From: Hymenoscyphus infarciens
Lineage: Eukaryota > Ascomycota > Leotiomycetes > Helotiales > Helotiaceae
Assembly (NCBI GenBank): GCA_001414345.1
Contig: LLCB01000567.1
Span: 1 to 21,886, forward strand
Direction of reading: 5' to 3'
Length of the DNA: 21,886 nucleotides
The notes beneath the pieces were generated by a model, which ran no database searches, was not told the origin of the DNA, and saw only the letters and a list, made by a program, of their open reading frames with translations. Position numbers and translations under genes: made by a program. Shown here one piece after another: positions 1 to 10,581 of the stretch. Position 1 is the stretch's first letter, and each line of letters starts with the position of its first letter.

Positions 1-1170
1 GGTAATCGATTTATTTATCGATTACTTTACTAGTAATAATAATACTAGATAATCGATTTATTTATCGTTTACCTTAGTAGTAATAATACTAGGTAATAAT
101 ACTAGGTAATCGATTTATTTATCGATTCTCTTACTAGAAATAATAATACTAGGTAATCGATTAATTTATCGATTATCTTACTAGTAATATTAATACTAGG
201 TAATCGATTTATTTATCGATTACTTTACTAGAAATAATAATACTAGGTAATCGAATTATTTATCGATTATCTTACTAGAAATAATACTAGGTAATCGATT
301 TATTTATCTATTATCTTAATAGTAATAATACTAGGTAATAATACTAAGTAATCGATTTATTTATCAATAACCTTACTAGAAATAATAATACTAGGTAGTC
401 GATTTATTTATCGATTACCTTAATAGTAATAATAATACTAGATAATCGATTTATTTATCGATTACCTTACTAGTAATAATACTAGGTAATCGATTTATTT
501 ATCGATTACCTTACTAGTAATAATACTAGATAATCGATTTATTTATCTATTATCTTTTACTTTACTAGTAATAATACTACTAGGTAATCGATTTATTTAT
601 CGATTACCTTACTAGTAATAATACTAGGTATTCGATTTATTTATCTATTATCTTAATAGTAATACTACTAGGTAATCGATTTATTTATCGATTACGTTAC
701 TAGTAATAATAATACTAGGTAATCGATTTATTTATCGATTATCTTTATAGTAATAATACTAAGTAATAATACTACTTTACTAGAAATAATACTACTAGGT
801 AATCGATTTATTTATCGATTATAGTACTAGTAATAGTACTAATCGATTTATTTATTAATTACCTTAGTAGTAATCTTCCTAGATAATCGATTTATTTATC
901 GATTACTCTACTAGTAATAATAATACTAGATAATCGATTTATTTATCAATTACTTTAGTAGTAATCTTTATAATCGATTTATTTATTAATTACTCTACTA
1001 GTAATAATACTAGGTAATTAATCTATTTATTAATTATAGTACTAGTAAAACTACTAAGTAATTAATTTATTTATTAATTACTTTTATAATAATATCTCTA
1101 AGTAATCGATTTTATTTATTAATTACTAGATAATTAATTTATTTATTAATTATCTTAATAATACTATTAA
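1..1170. repeat. 44/47-bp minisatellite made of two alternating inverted repeats
   Basis: About 25 tandem copies, open at the left edge. Units begin near 1, 48, 105, 152, 199, 246, 290, 347, 394, 441, 485, 529, 583, 627, 671, 718, 798, 838, 882, 929, 969, 1013, 1057, 1101 and 1129. Spacing is mostly 44 or 47 bp, the difference being one TAA triplet. Spacings of 54-57 bp carry a duplicated GGTAATAATACTA-like piece. Each unit contains a 26-bp hairpin sequence (arm GGTAATCGAT, loop TTATTT, arm ATCGATTACC) and then a shorter one (CTAGTA, loop ATAA or ATAATAA, TACTAG). Both pairs of arms are perfect reverse complements in the consensus. The ATCGAT arms keep CpG, which is scarce elsewhere. Copies on the right (from about 960) have TCGA changed to TTAA. 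No function is recognised; a heterochromatic satellite is the simplest reading. Confidence 0.95.
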
Positions 1171-1340
1171 ATAAGAAAAAGAGAAAGTCTAGTACGTCTT
1201 TAAAAGACCTTTAAGTAATATAGTTATAAGAATCTTCTCTTAGATTAAGTATACTTACTAGTATACTTAATTTTTATTTAATTAATATATATATAAGCTT
1301 ATCTAGATTTATATACCTAGCCTCTATCTTAGCTAATAAG

Positions 1341-1535
1341 TAAATAATACTAGGTAATCGATTTATTTAGATTATCTTAGAACTAATATATTTATCTATT
1401 ACTCTAGTAGTTATAGTACTAGATAATTAATTTATTTATTAATTACTTTAGTACTAATAATAGTAATACTAGGTTATAGACTTATTTCTCGATTACCTTA
1501 GTAGTAGTAATACTAAGTAATACTAAGTAATTAAG
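1341..1535. repeat. Decayed remnants of the 44/47-bp minisatellite
   Basis: After about 170 bp without clear units (1171-1340, AT-rich and featureless), partial copies reappear. One is at 1353 (GGTAATCGATTTATTTAG, right arm damaged). A fragment lies near 1385. A fully TTAA-converted copy is at 1422 (GATAATTAAT, TTATTT, ATTAATTAC). A divergent copy is at 1472, followed by two ATACTAAGTA pieces up to about 1530. These show that the array once extended further right and has been interrupted and mutated. Confidence 0.8.
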
Positions 1536-1934
1536 CGTAGTCTTTCTACTAATAAAGCAGAGTTTAAGTACATTTATATAGTACTAGCTTTAGATAGCTA
1601 AAAAGAAACTAAAAAAACAAAAACAAAGCTAAGTATAATAAAGATCTTATACTATATATCCTATTATCTTATTATTAAGATATAGTAGACGTAGAATTAA
1701 TAAGGTTTTATCTATCGCCTTCTTAGTACTAAATAATAAGAAAAAGGCTACTAAGATAACTATTAAAAAGATATAACGATTTTAAAGATAATAAGAGTAT
1801 AAGAAGGTTATATAGTTACTAAATTATACTAGACAGAACTTTATTATCTTTACTAGTATAGTTAGTAGAGAGAGAAAAAGCTAGATAAACTTATTCTCTA
1901 ACTAATAGTGATTTTAAATAATATATAATAAGGT

Positions 1935-1967
1935 AGTTAAGAGGCAGTTAAGAGGTAGTTAAGAGAT
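1935..1967. repeat. 11-bp tandem repeat x3 with one surviving CpA
   Basis: Three copies of AGTTAAGAGG plus one pyrimidine. The junction base is C at 1945, giving CpA with the next unit, and T at 1934 and 1956, giving TpA. The copies therefore differ by exactly the C-to-T change at CpA that defines RIP. Confidence 0.8.
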
Positions 1968-2252
1968 ATATAAATCCTATTATATTATAAGAAGTTGTAA
2001 GAATTTTAACTAACGTAGAAAGGTTATAAGTAACCTAGTATAAGGTAGTAGATAAAGAAGACTATACTAGAGAGTAAAGCGTTATATATATATAAACTTT
2101 TACTACTAAATATACTAATATCGTTAAGTTGTTTCGTTTTATAATTTAAAATAAAAAGTTTACTATAACTAATCTAATATAGGTCGAACTTATATAAACT
2201 TTACTAGTAAAGTTACTAGTAACATTACTATAAACTTTGCTCTTACTTCTAC

Positions 2253-2268
2253 TATATATATATATATA
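2253..2268. repeat. (TA)8 microsatellite
   Basis: Uninterrupted TA dinucleotide run of 16 bp, flanked by ACTAC on the left and GAGTTA on the right. Confidence 0.85.
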
Positions 2269-2560
2269 GAGTTATTCTAAGAGATATATTTAGAAAGTGC
2301 TATTCTATATAAGTTTATCTAAGATAAATACTTATTAGAATAGTTATTTTAAAAAGTAGTATTTTATAAATAAGATTTTATAATAATAACTTACTATAAA
2401 GTAATAGTTCTTCTAGTATATATATTATAGAATAAGACAATCTATTAACTATAAATTATAATAGAGCTAGACGAAATTAAAGCTAGATAATATAGATAAG
2501 ATTAGGTAAATTATTACTATAGCTAGCTCTTAGGATAATAGGTCGAGTTTTACCTAGATA

Positions 2561-4204
2561 GTAGTAGAGAAAAGAAAGCTATTTACTTAGTATAGACTTT
2601 ATAAGAGATATTATCTAATACTTTATTTCTTTTATCTATTTTAATAAATAAGAGTAATTAAAATAATAATAGTAATAATTTTAATAATAAAGGTAGTTAT
2701 ATAATCTAGTATAAGGTACTTATAGTAGCTATAAGTAGTACTTAGTATTTTAGAGTAAGAAAAGACTAAGAGTCTTACTTTAAGTAATATACTAGTAACT
2801 ATATTATAGATTAACTTAGTAAACTCTATTAATAAGAATTATTAAATTATAAGTATACTATATCTCTACTATATCTCTTTCTAAACTAAGACTACTTATA
2901 AATTAGTAAGAACTTCTATTAAAGAATTCTACTTCTTCTTAAAAATAGTAATTATAGTAGTTAGTAGCTATTAGATTACTAAAGAGTAATAAGTCTATAC
3001 TAGTCTATTTAATAATATTTTAAAGAATCTTATAAAAGATATTATTATATTTATTATAATAATCTTATATTCTATCTAATATTATATAATTAAAAGCTTT
3101 ATAGCTATTATAAATATCTTTTATAAGGCCTAAGTATATAACGTTCTATAAATCTATTCTATTTATAGTAGTTAAGATACTAAATTAAAATCTAAGTTCT
3201 TAAGTTTATTTTTTATTTAGTATAGCTAAGTAAGGTAAATAACTAGTTTAAACTAGATATTAATAATAGTTTATAAAGGTTTTAAAGATTTACTTACTTT
3301 CTAGATATCCTATATTTAAATACTAGCTAGAATATAACTTAGGTTATATATAATAAAGTATATAGGTTTCTTTAAAGGAGTAAATAAGTATATCTTATTT
3401 AGTAAAAGATAAATATTATATTATAAGAGTAAAGAAGTATATAATAGAAATAGAATAGAGCTTTAACTAATAGTAATTCTTAAGAGTAATTTTAATAAGT
3501 AGTATATAGTAGTTAAAATAAAGTAAATTATACTAGAGAGTACTTAGTCTTTAAAGACTATTAAGATATTAGTTATAATACTTTTATAAGTATACTATAT
3601 AATATAAGTAATAAGTATTATTTAAATAGAGAACTACTAAAAGCTATATACTTATTAGTTAAAGATATATAATAATATATAATAAAGGGATAATTATTTA
3701 TTATATAAATAGATATAAAATAATAAGAACTTTATCTATTATCTTAGTAAGTAAGACTATATAGAAATTAGTTAAATCTAGTTAGAGGTAAGAGAATTTA
3801 GTTTATAGACGTTTATAAAGCTACTTACTTAAGCCTAAAAAGATCTATATATAATATCTATTTAAAATAAGCTAACTAAGCTTATACTATTAATATAACC
3901 TCTTCTATCTAATATATATTATATCTAACTTTCTTCCTCTTAAATTAATATATCTTTAAAAAACTACTACTAGGTACGCCTTTCTAGTAATAAATTCTCT
4001 TTAACTCTTTAAATATCTATTAATAAATATAGTTATCTTATTAAGATAAGATTATATATATACTAAAAGATAAATAGTAATTTATCTCTCTATATATAAA
4101 GAGGCTAATAATTAAAGTAATTATTAAACTCTTATTAGCTCTCTTCTTTTAATAATTATAATTTAGATAATAATTATAATTAAGGCTTTTATAATAAAGA
4201 TTTT
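2561..4204. other. RIP-saturated DNA, no supportable gene
   Basis: I see nothing that can be called a gene. There are no ATG or TGA triplets, no CpA or TpG, and only isolated CpG (about 3140, 3811, 3976). A short AAT/AGT-rich patch at 2656-2690 would encode a run of Asn/Ser in the frame of position 1555, but the surrounding frame is no poorer in stops than the others. Confidence 0.7.
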
Positions 4205-4235
4205 AAAGAGAGAGGAGAAGGAGAGAGAGAGAGAG
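4205..4235 (+). repeat. 31-bp purine (GA) tract
   Basis: Uninterrupted purine run, mostly GA dinucleotides. GA/TC repeats contain no CpA or TpG, so they are invisible to RIP and survive intact. A second, shorter GA run lies near 5551-5560. Such tracts can adopt triplex structure, but no role can be inferred. Confidence 0.8.
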
Positions 4236-6893
4236 TAAGAGGTACTAAATTAGACTTTAGAGATAAATTAATTAGCTCTTAACTTAAAGAAAAGCATACT
4301 AATTTATTTAATTATAATTCTTAAAAGTATAATTAGAATAACGTAATACTTATTCTTAGTTAAGTATTATTTAATAGAAATTTAGCTTATAAATATCCTT
4401 ATACTTATATAATATCTTCTTATAAAGTAGTTTATTACTTACTTTATAAATATAATCTTTAAGTATATTCTAATATATTCTATAAGCTAATATATTTTAA
4501 CTATTATAAAAGAAAAAAATATCTAGTACTATAAATACCTATATATAAGAGTATATATAATTATTAAAAAAGGGTTTTTCCTAACTACTACTATCTTTTT
4601 ATAATCTACTTTTAATTTATAACTTCTTAAGCTCTTTTATAAAGTTTCTATAATTAGAAAGCTTTTTTAATATTCTTAAGTAATAAGATTATAAAAGTTA
4701 CTTATTTACTAGTATTATTATTATATTCTTAATCTTAAAAAAATATAAGTATATACCTACTATAACTAGTTATTAGTAGAAAATAGATATTAAAAGCTTT
4801 TTAATACTAAAATTAATAAATATTAACTAGACTATAAGTAGACTTTTTCTTTATCTTTAAGTTATATATACCTTACTTATTTCTTCTAAGATAATAATAA
4901 TAATAGACTAATAGCTTTATATAATTAAGACTAAGATAGTAATTTTTAATAAAAACGTAAAAAGGGATAAGGAAATCTACTTTTTAGTTAGTAGCCTTAT
5001 AGTAGTAGTAAATTCTTTATTTAAAACTCTAAATCTAAATCTAGTATTACTCCTAGTATAGTAGAAATAGATATAATAGTTTCTATATCTAATAAGATAG
5101 GATATAGTATAATACTTTCTTCTAAAAAAGAGAATAGTTTAAAAGCTAATATTCTTAATAATAGTTGTTTTTATTATTTTTAAGTAGTTATAGCTAAAAA
5201 TAAAGCTAGAGATAAATTTAAAAGATTAGATTAGACTAGGTTAATAAACATAGTCTACTAGTATAGAATAACTCTCTAACTTATTAATTTTTATTATAAA
5301 AAGACTTTTTAAGTTATAGTATATCTTTTAAAATTAATATTTAATTAACTTCTTAACTAAGTATATATTATATTTTAATATAATATTATATATAAATTTT
5401 AGTCTTATTTTAAGAGAGAGTACCTTAAAATAGTATATAGAATAAGATATATTATAAACGCTTTTTATTAATACTTCTATACTTTAGATTATTAATTATA
5501 ATAGAGTACTTACTAATAATAATTTCTTAGATTAGATAATAGAGAGAGAGTAAAAAGAGACTAGTTCTTAAAAAGTTATTTAGTCTTAATCTATTATATA
5601 TACTCTACTTTATTAAAAGAAGCTCTTTTAAATATTTAAATAAAATATTAAAGACTTATATAAAGAGAAGAACTTAGTTCTACTTTAAATAAAAGATATA
5701 AGAGAACTTAATCTCTCTATACTTAATATAAAGATACTATTACTACTACTTAAGCTTATCTTATTATAAGTAAATTAATAAATAAAAAAGATAATATATA
5801 GTATAAATTATAAGATTATTAGTATATTTAAGAGAAGTAGTTTAAGAAAAAGAAAAAAGCTATATTAATAGTAATAAAAGAAAAACTATTTACTTACTTA
5901 AATAGAATTCTAACTTATAAGAATAAATATTAATTAGTTTTTAATACTCTTAGGCCTTCTAGAGTTAATATTAAAAAATAAGTACTTAAAAGAATAAGAC
6001 GCTTCTTTTTAGAGATTATTCTATATTATTTATCTAGAAAACGTTTTATTAGATAGTTATTAGAATATATATATAAATTATTAATATAAGAGTTATTAAG
6101 AACTAGTTAAAGATATAAAGATTAGAGAGTTAAAAGTATAAATTATAAATAGTATTAAAACTCTTAAATTTATCTTTAAATTAAAGTAGAGGTTTATAAA
6201 TATTATAAACTAGCTACTTAGTAAGTTTAAGAAGTTTAGAATATTTATAACTATTTTAATATAAAGAGTATAAAAAAATTAATAAAATATATAAAAGCCT
6301 TATTCTACTACCTACTTTCTATAGTTAAAAGAAGTTAAGAAATTTAAAGATTATATAATTAACTACTTAAAAATTATAATCTACTACTAATATTATTATA
6401 AATATTTAACTCTATATCTCTTAAAGAAGAATTAAATTATAAAATATAGTAGTATAAGATTAGAATAAGTACTTAGCTTAGTCTTTTAGATAAAGAGAAC
6501 TTAGGCTTATTTATAAGTTTTATAGATAATATTACTATTCTATATAGAATTAATACTATTTTAAAGTATAAGAGAGCTATTAAAGAGGTTAAGTTTATAA
6601 TTTCTAAATAGATTTAGATAATAAATTAGTTAATTAATATACTTTAAATACTTTTAATTTCTTATTCTTATTTTTTAATATTATAAGAGCTCTACTTATA
6701 GAATATATAAATTATTAAAAGAGTACTTATAGCTAAGTTCTTATTAAATTATTATAAGGATATTAAGAATAAGATTTTTAAAAATAAGCTTAAAAGTAAG
6801 TAAATATAAGTTTAATTTAGAGGTTCTTATATAGTATTTAGATATACTTTAAAGAATCTATATTTTTCTTTTAACTATATCTTTAGTATATTT
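4236..6893. other. RIP-saturated DNA, no supportable gene
   Basis: A long, uniform AT-rich stretch. For 6121-6620 I compared two forward frames and found one stop per 7-8 codons in both, so neither stands out as former coding sequence. Surviving CpA and TpG are down to about three sites (near 4296, 5164, 5249). No terminal repeats or clear tandem arrays were seen. Confidence 0.65.
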
Positions 6894-6917
6894 AAATACT
6901 ACTCTAAATACTACTCT
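6894..6917. repeat. 12-bp tandem duplication
   Basis: AAATACTACTCT occurs twice in direct succession without a mismatch. The 12-bp period is a multiple of three. Confidence 0.85.
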
Positions 6918-6924
6918 AAACTAA

Positions 6925-7107
6925 GGTAATATTCTCTCTAAATATAATATTAATAGTAAAGAAGATAGTAATAGTAATAGTAGTAATAAGAATAATATAA
7001 AAGATAGTAAGAATAGTAAAAAGGTAAATAATAAAAACTATAGAGATTATATTAAAAGTTTTAATATAATTATTACTAGATATAGCTTTAATAAAAATAA
7101 AGTAAAC
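6925..7107 (+). pseudogene. 61-codon stop-free Asn/Ser/Lys-type frame, possible relic linker
   Basis: Between stops at 6922 and 7108 there are 61 codons without TAA or TAG, in DNA where a stop is expected every 7-8 codons. The middle part (about 6950-7040) is made of AGT, AAT, AAG and AAA codons and would encode a Ser/Asn/Lys-rich low-complexity segment. Nearby codons would give mixed hydrophobic and basic residues. There is no start codon. It may be the remains of a low-complexity linker of a degraded protein. Alternatively, it may simply be an imperfect trinucleotide repeat, which stays open in one frame by construction. No family is recognised. Confidence 0.3.
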
Positions 7108-7302
7108 TAAGTAAGTATAAAGTAATATAGTTTAAGATAAATAAATAGTTAAACTATATAAAGAGATTTTATTAAAAGAACGTTATTTAAAAAGTAAATA
7201 AACTTAAATATATAAATAAATAAAGACTTAACTTAATATATAACTAAATAAAGCCTTAGTATTATAGCTTAGTAAAAGCTTAACTAATTCTCTACTTTAG
7301 AA

Positions 7303-7338
7303 TAACTTTAACTTTAATTTTAACTTTAACTTTAACTT
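7303..7338. repeat. Hexanucleotide repeat (TAACTT)6
   Basis: Six successive units of TAACTT, the third reading TAATTT. It differs from the usual fungal telomere repeat (TTAGGG/CCCTAA) and is internal, so I do not read it as telomeric. Related TAACTTTA motifs occur again near 17577-17605. Confidence 0.8.
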
Positions 7339-7452
7339 AATATAACCTTATTACTTAATAGCTTTTTAATTATTCTTCTCTAGTAAGCTTTTATTATAAG
7401 TCTTTCTTATAAATCATAAGCCTTTATACCTAATCTTATAAAAGCTTCTCTA

Positions 7453-7544
7453 ATAAGTCTTTATTATAAGTCTTTATTATAAGTCTTTAGCTTCATTATA
7501 TATCTTTAGCTTTACTATATATCTTTAGTTTATTATAGAACTTT
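7453..7544. repeat. Two adjacent short tandem repeats (13 bp, then 19 bp)
   Basis: The 13-bp unit ATAAGTCTTTATT occurs at 7453-7465 and 7466-7478, with a partial third copy. It is followed by three 19-bp units of the type AGCTTCATTATATATCTTT at 7489, 7508 and 7527, the last one diverged. The copies differ mainly by C/T and A/G transitions. Confidence 0.8.
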
Positions 7545-7716
7545 ATATTAAGATATAAACTCTTAAGTTTATTATATACTATTATTATAACCTATTACTC
7601 TTAGTATAAGTTCTAGTACTCTTATTCTCTTATAAGCTCTTATAGTTAATCTCTTAGAACCTTCTTACTATAACCTCTTAAATATCTATTATTCTAATAT
7701 ATTATCTTATTATTAA

Positions 7717-8151
7717 TTTACTACTATATCTACTTCTAATACTTCTAATACTCTTACTAGTAAACCTACTAATAGTAACCTAGTTAATTAGACGCTTCTA
7801 GCTAGTATACTAAGCTATATAAGTTAATAACTTTATAACTTTAGTAAAGATAGTATAAGTAAGAACGAATTCTTTACTACTTAAGATAATATATAACTTT
7901 AGCTTTTTCTAAAATCCCTTTTCCTAGTTAAGTTATAAGCTAAGTTTAATAGTATTTATAATAAGTTAAGTTAGTTAAAAACTATTATTAAGAAGTAGAA
8001 GAAAATAGTTATTCCTTTATTTAAGACTAAAAAGGAGATATATAAGCTTAAAGATATAACTAATTAATATAAAGACTTATTATATTACTAATTAACTCTT
8101 AAGAATATCTCTATTATAAGAAATATAAAACTATCTCTCTTATTCTTTTAC
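7717..8151 (+). pseudogene. Possible RIP-degraded coding relic, stop-poor frame
   Basis: In this frame there are about 145 codons with about 13 in-frame TAA/TAG and no TGA. That is somewhat poorer in stops than the one per 7-8 codons of unrelated frames. The first 30 codons are Thr/Ser/Asn-rich. Later parts give Lys-rich, mixed-charge segments such as KKIVIPLFK and KTKKEIYKLKD, separated by stops that could derive from Gln or Trp codons. No start codon is present. No protein family is recognised, and the statistical support is modest. Confidence 0.3.
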
Positions 8152-9192
8152 TAATAAACTATAGCTTAAGGAATTCTATAATACTACTAAGCTAGATGTT
8201 TAAAAGTATAAGAAGTCTAATTAAGTAAGCCTTTCTTTATACTTACTTAGAATATAACTAATAAATTAAATAGTAAAAGGTCTTAAAGCTTAAATATAAA
8301 TATTAATTTAATATAAATATTAATAATACTAATACTAATAATAATAAGTCTTAAAAGCTTATTTAAAAGAAGTATTAAAGTACTAGTTCTTATTATTAAA
8401 ATAATGTTTAAGTTATTATTAAACTTAAGAATAGTAACTAAGAAGAATAAATATTCTTCTATCGTTTACTAAGTATATTTATAGTAGTAGAATAATATTA
8501 TCTTAATAATAATTAAGACTAAACTAGCTAGTATTATTCTAAGGTTATTTATTATATATCTAGCTAGGTTTTTTTAACTTCTTATATATAGAAGAAAAAT
8601 CTAGCCCTTTATAATATAATACTAGTATTCTTAAACATATTAGTAATTATCCTTCTTTATAATATTTTAAATATTCTTATATTTTAATATATATATATCC
8701 TACTTTAATATTAAATTATAAAAGTAATTTAAACTCTTATAATTTAAGTATTAATAAGTCTTTTTCTATTATTATTAAATTATTTTTTAGTATATAAAAT
8801 TAGTTAAAAATAGGCTTCTTCTTAACTACTACTAAATAATCTATCTTTAGTATCTATTTTTTATTCTTTAGCTAATACTTTATACTTTATAAATTATATA
8901 GTATATATAGGTATTCTATAGAATTAAACTATTAATAGTCTAATTTTATAAAAAGGTTTTTATATTTAGTAAAGAATATAACTAGTATTATTAAATCTTT
9001 AATAAGTATTAATTATTAGATAAAAGTAATAGCTCTAATTTAGAAGATATATTATTAGATTTTAGGGTTCTATTTTTAAAGAGGTAGATAGGTTTATATT
9101 ATTAAGTTTAGTAAGTAGATAAAGCTAATTTATAAATAGAAATTATATCTTAAGAGAGCAAATTAGTATATTCTTCTATAACCGTTTCCTAG
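8152..9192. other. RIP-saturated DNA, no supportable gene
   Basis: Dense in stops in the frames I looked at. It contains two of the four ATG triplets on the + strand (8196 and 8404), neither followed by an open frame of note. A short AAT/ACT-rich patch lies at 8322-8350. Confidence 0.6.
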
Positions 9193-9438
9193 GTTTTCTA
9201 TAATTATTTTTATACTATTTTATATATAAGTAGAAGAGTAGGTTAATAGACGTCTTTTAATTCTAATTACTATACTACTTCTTATTATATATTTACTTTC
9301 TTATTTTTTAAACTCTCTAGCTTAATTAGTAGAATTAAAGTATTACTATTCTAAGTAGAGTAGAGCTATAAGCTTATAGCTACCTTCTATTTAATTATTC
9401 CTTTATTAACCTTAAATAACTTCTCTTTACTTAACTTT
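9193..9438 (+). pseudogene. Possible coding relic, short stop-poor frame
   Basis: 82 codons in the frame of position 9193 contain only four stops (TAA, TAG, TAA, TAG), about one per 20. The reading is mixed polar and aromatic, with segments such as RIKVLLF and YKLIATFY. The region is pyrimidine-rich, which by itself lowers TAA/TAG on this strand, so the evidence is weak. Unrecognised; no start codon. Confidence 0.2.
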
Positions 9439-10581
9439 TAGGTTTTTAACTTAATAAAGTTATTAATTTTTTATTAGTATAATTAAACGAATTTTAGATA
9501 GAGGTTTTCTAAGTAAGAGTATTTAACTTAAAGTTCCTTATATAAATTATTTATATTTTACTAGTTTTTTTTACTACTCTTTTTAATAATATTATATTTT
9601 TATATATAAAATATAATATATTATTATATTAAAAGAAATAAGAAATATTAATTAGTTTAGTTTATTTTAGTCTAGTAAATACTATTTACTTTAAAAGATA
9701 ATTTTTTAATTTCTATTATAGCTATTTTATACTCTTTCGAGCCTTTTAGAAACTTCTAAGTATATTACGATTTTTTATCTATAAACTATTTATAAAGTAT
9801 ATAGTATAAATTAATATTAGTTAAAAGCCTAGGTTAGTTTTATTATATTATATATTTATTAATTTAAAGAGAGTATAAAGTATTAAATCGATTATTATTA
9901 TAATAATAGCTATAAAAGGCTTAATAAGAGAAATAAATATATACTATATTTTAAGAGTTATAGTAGTATAAAAGAACTATATATAGTATAGGTAATATAA
10001 ATAGTAGAAGATTAAAGAATAAAAGTTAGAGTATAATATTATTATAATACTAGTAGCTAGAATTTAGCCTAAGTCTCTAACTTTCTAAGTATAGTTTATA
10101 AGTAGATAACTAAGAGATAATCCTTAAATACTAAATACTTTAGCTTAGATAATTTTACTTAAGAAGTTAGAAGATTTTTAATTATATTTTATTATATTCT
10201 ACTTTTTTATTAGTCTACTTTTAGTTATTACTTATTCTAGAGTTTTTTTTAGTTATTTCTAGTTAGTACTCTAATTAAATACTTAAGTACTAATTCTTCT
10301 AACTCTATAGATATAGCTAAATATATATAAAATCATTTTAATAAAATAATCCTCTTTTTTAATAAAAATTACTTAGATATATTTAATAACTACTTCTAAT
10401 ATTACCTCTAGTATAGCTCCTATAATATATATTACTCTATTCTAACCTAGTTATCTACTAATATCTATAGTAATACTAAGTTATAAATAGGTTAACTCTT
10501 TGCTTTTAAAAGAAAGAAAAGATCTAGCTAAACTAAATTAAACTAGAATAGAATAAAAAGAGTAATAATAAGTATAGTTTA
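9439..10581. other. RIP-saturated DNA, no supportable gene
   Basis: A+T-rich sequence with a few CpG sites (about 9488, 9738, 9768, 9889) and almost no CpA or TpG. No array or stop-poor frame stood out. Confidence 0.55.

Larger units (their letters stand above)
1536..2560 (+). other. Less-mutated island, possibly with a coding relic
   Basis: This kilobase keeps more of the dinucleotides that are erased elsewhere: CpA near 1558, 1569, 1617, 1623, 1835, 1945, 2222 and 2433; TpG near 1910, 1995, 2130, 2239 and 2298; and about eleven CpG. In the frame of position 1555 there is one run of 44 codons without a stop (1642-1773), rich in Arg/Lys. Over the whole stretch, however, stops occur about once per 8 codons, which is no better than unrelated frames. 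I therefore regard a coding origin as possible but unproven and assign no family. The better preservation could mean a later insertion, weaker RIP next to the array, or an originally different composition. Confidence 0.5.

Noticed and set aside
1..1170. CRISPR-like regular repeat spacing of 44-47 bp
   Set aside because: There are no unique spacers: the whole period is conserved and the units abut directly. It is a minisatellite.
1555..6620. A single continuous 5-kb forward reading frame
   Set aside because: Reading every TAA/TAG as Gln makes almost any frame look protein-like here. When I compared two frames over 6121-6620, both had one stop per 7-8 codons, so the impression of one long coding frame is not supported.
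7303..7338. Internal telomere-like repeat
   Set aside because: The TAACTT unit is not the TTAGGG-type repeat and cannot be derived from it by C-to-T changes at CpA alone.
8196..8406. ATG-initiated small genes at 8196 and 8404
   Set aside because: Stops follow within a few codons; these are chance survivors of the TpG loss.
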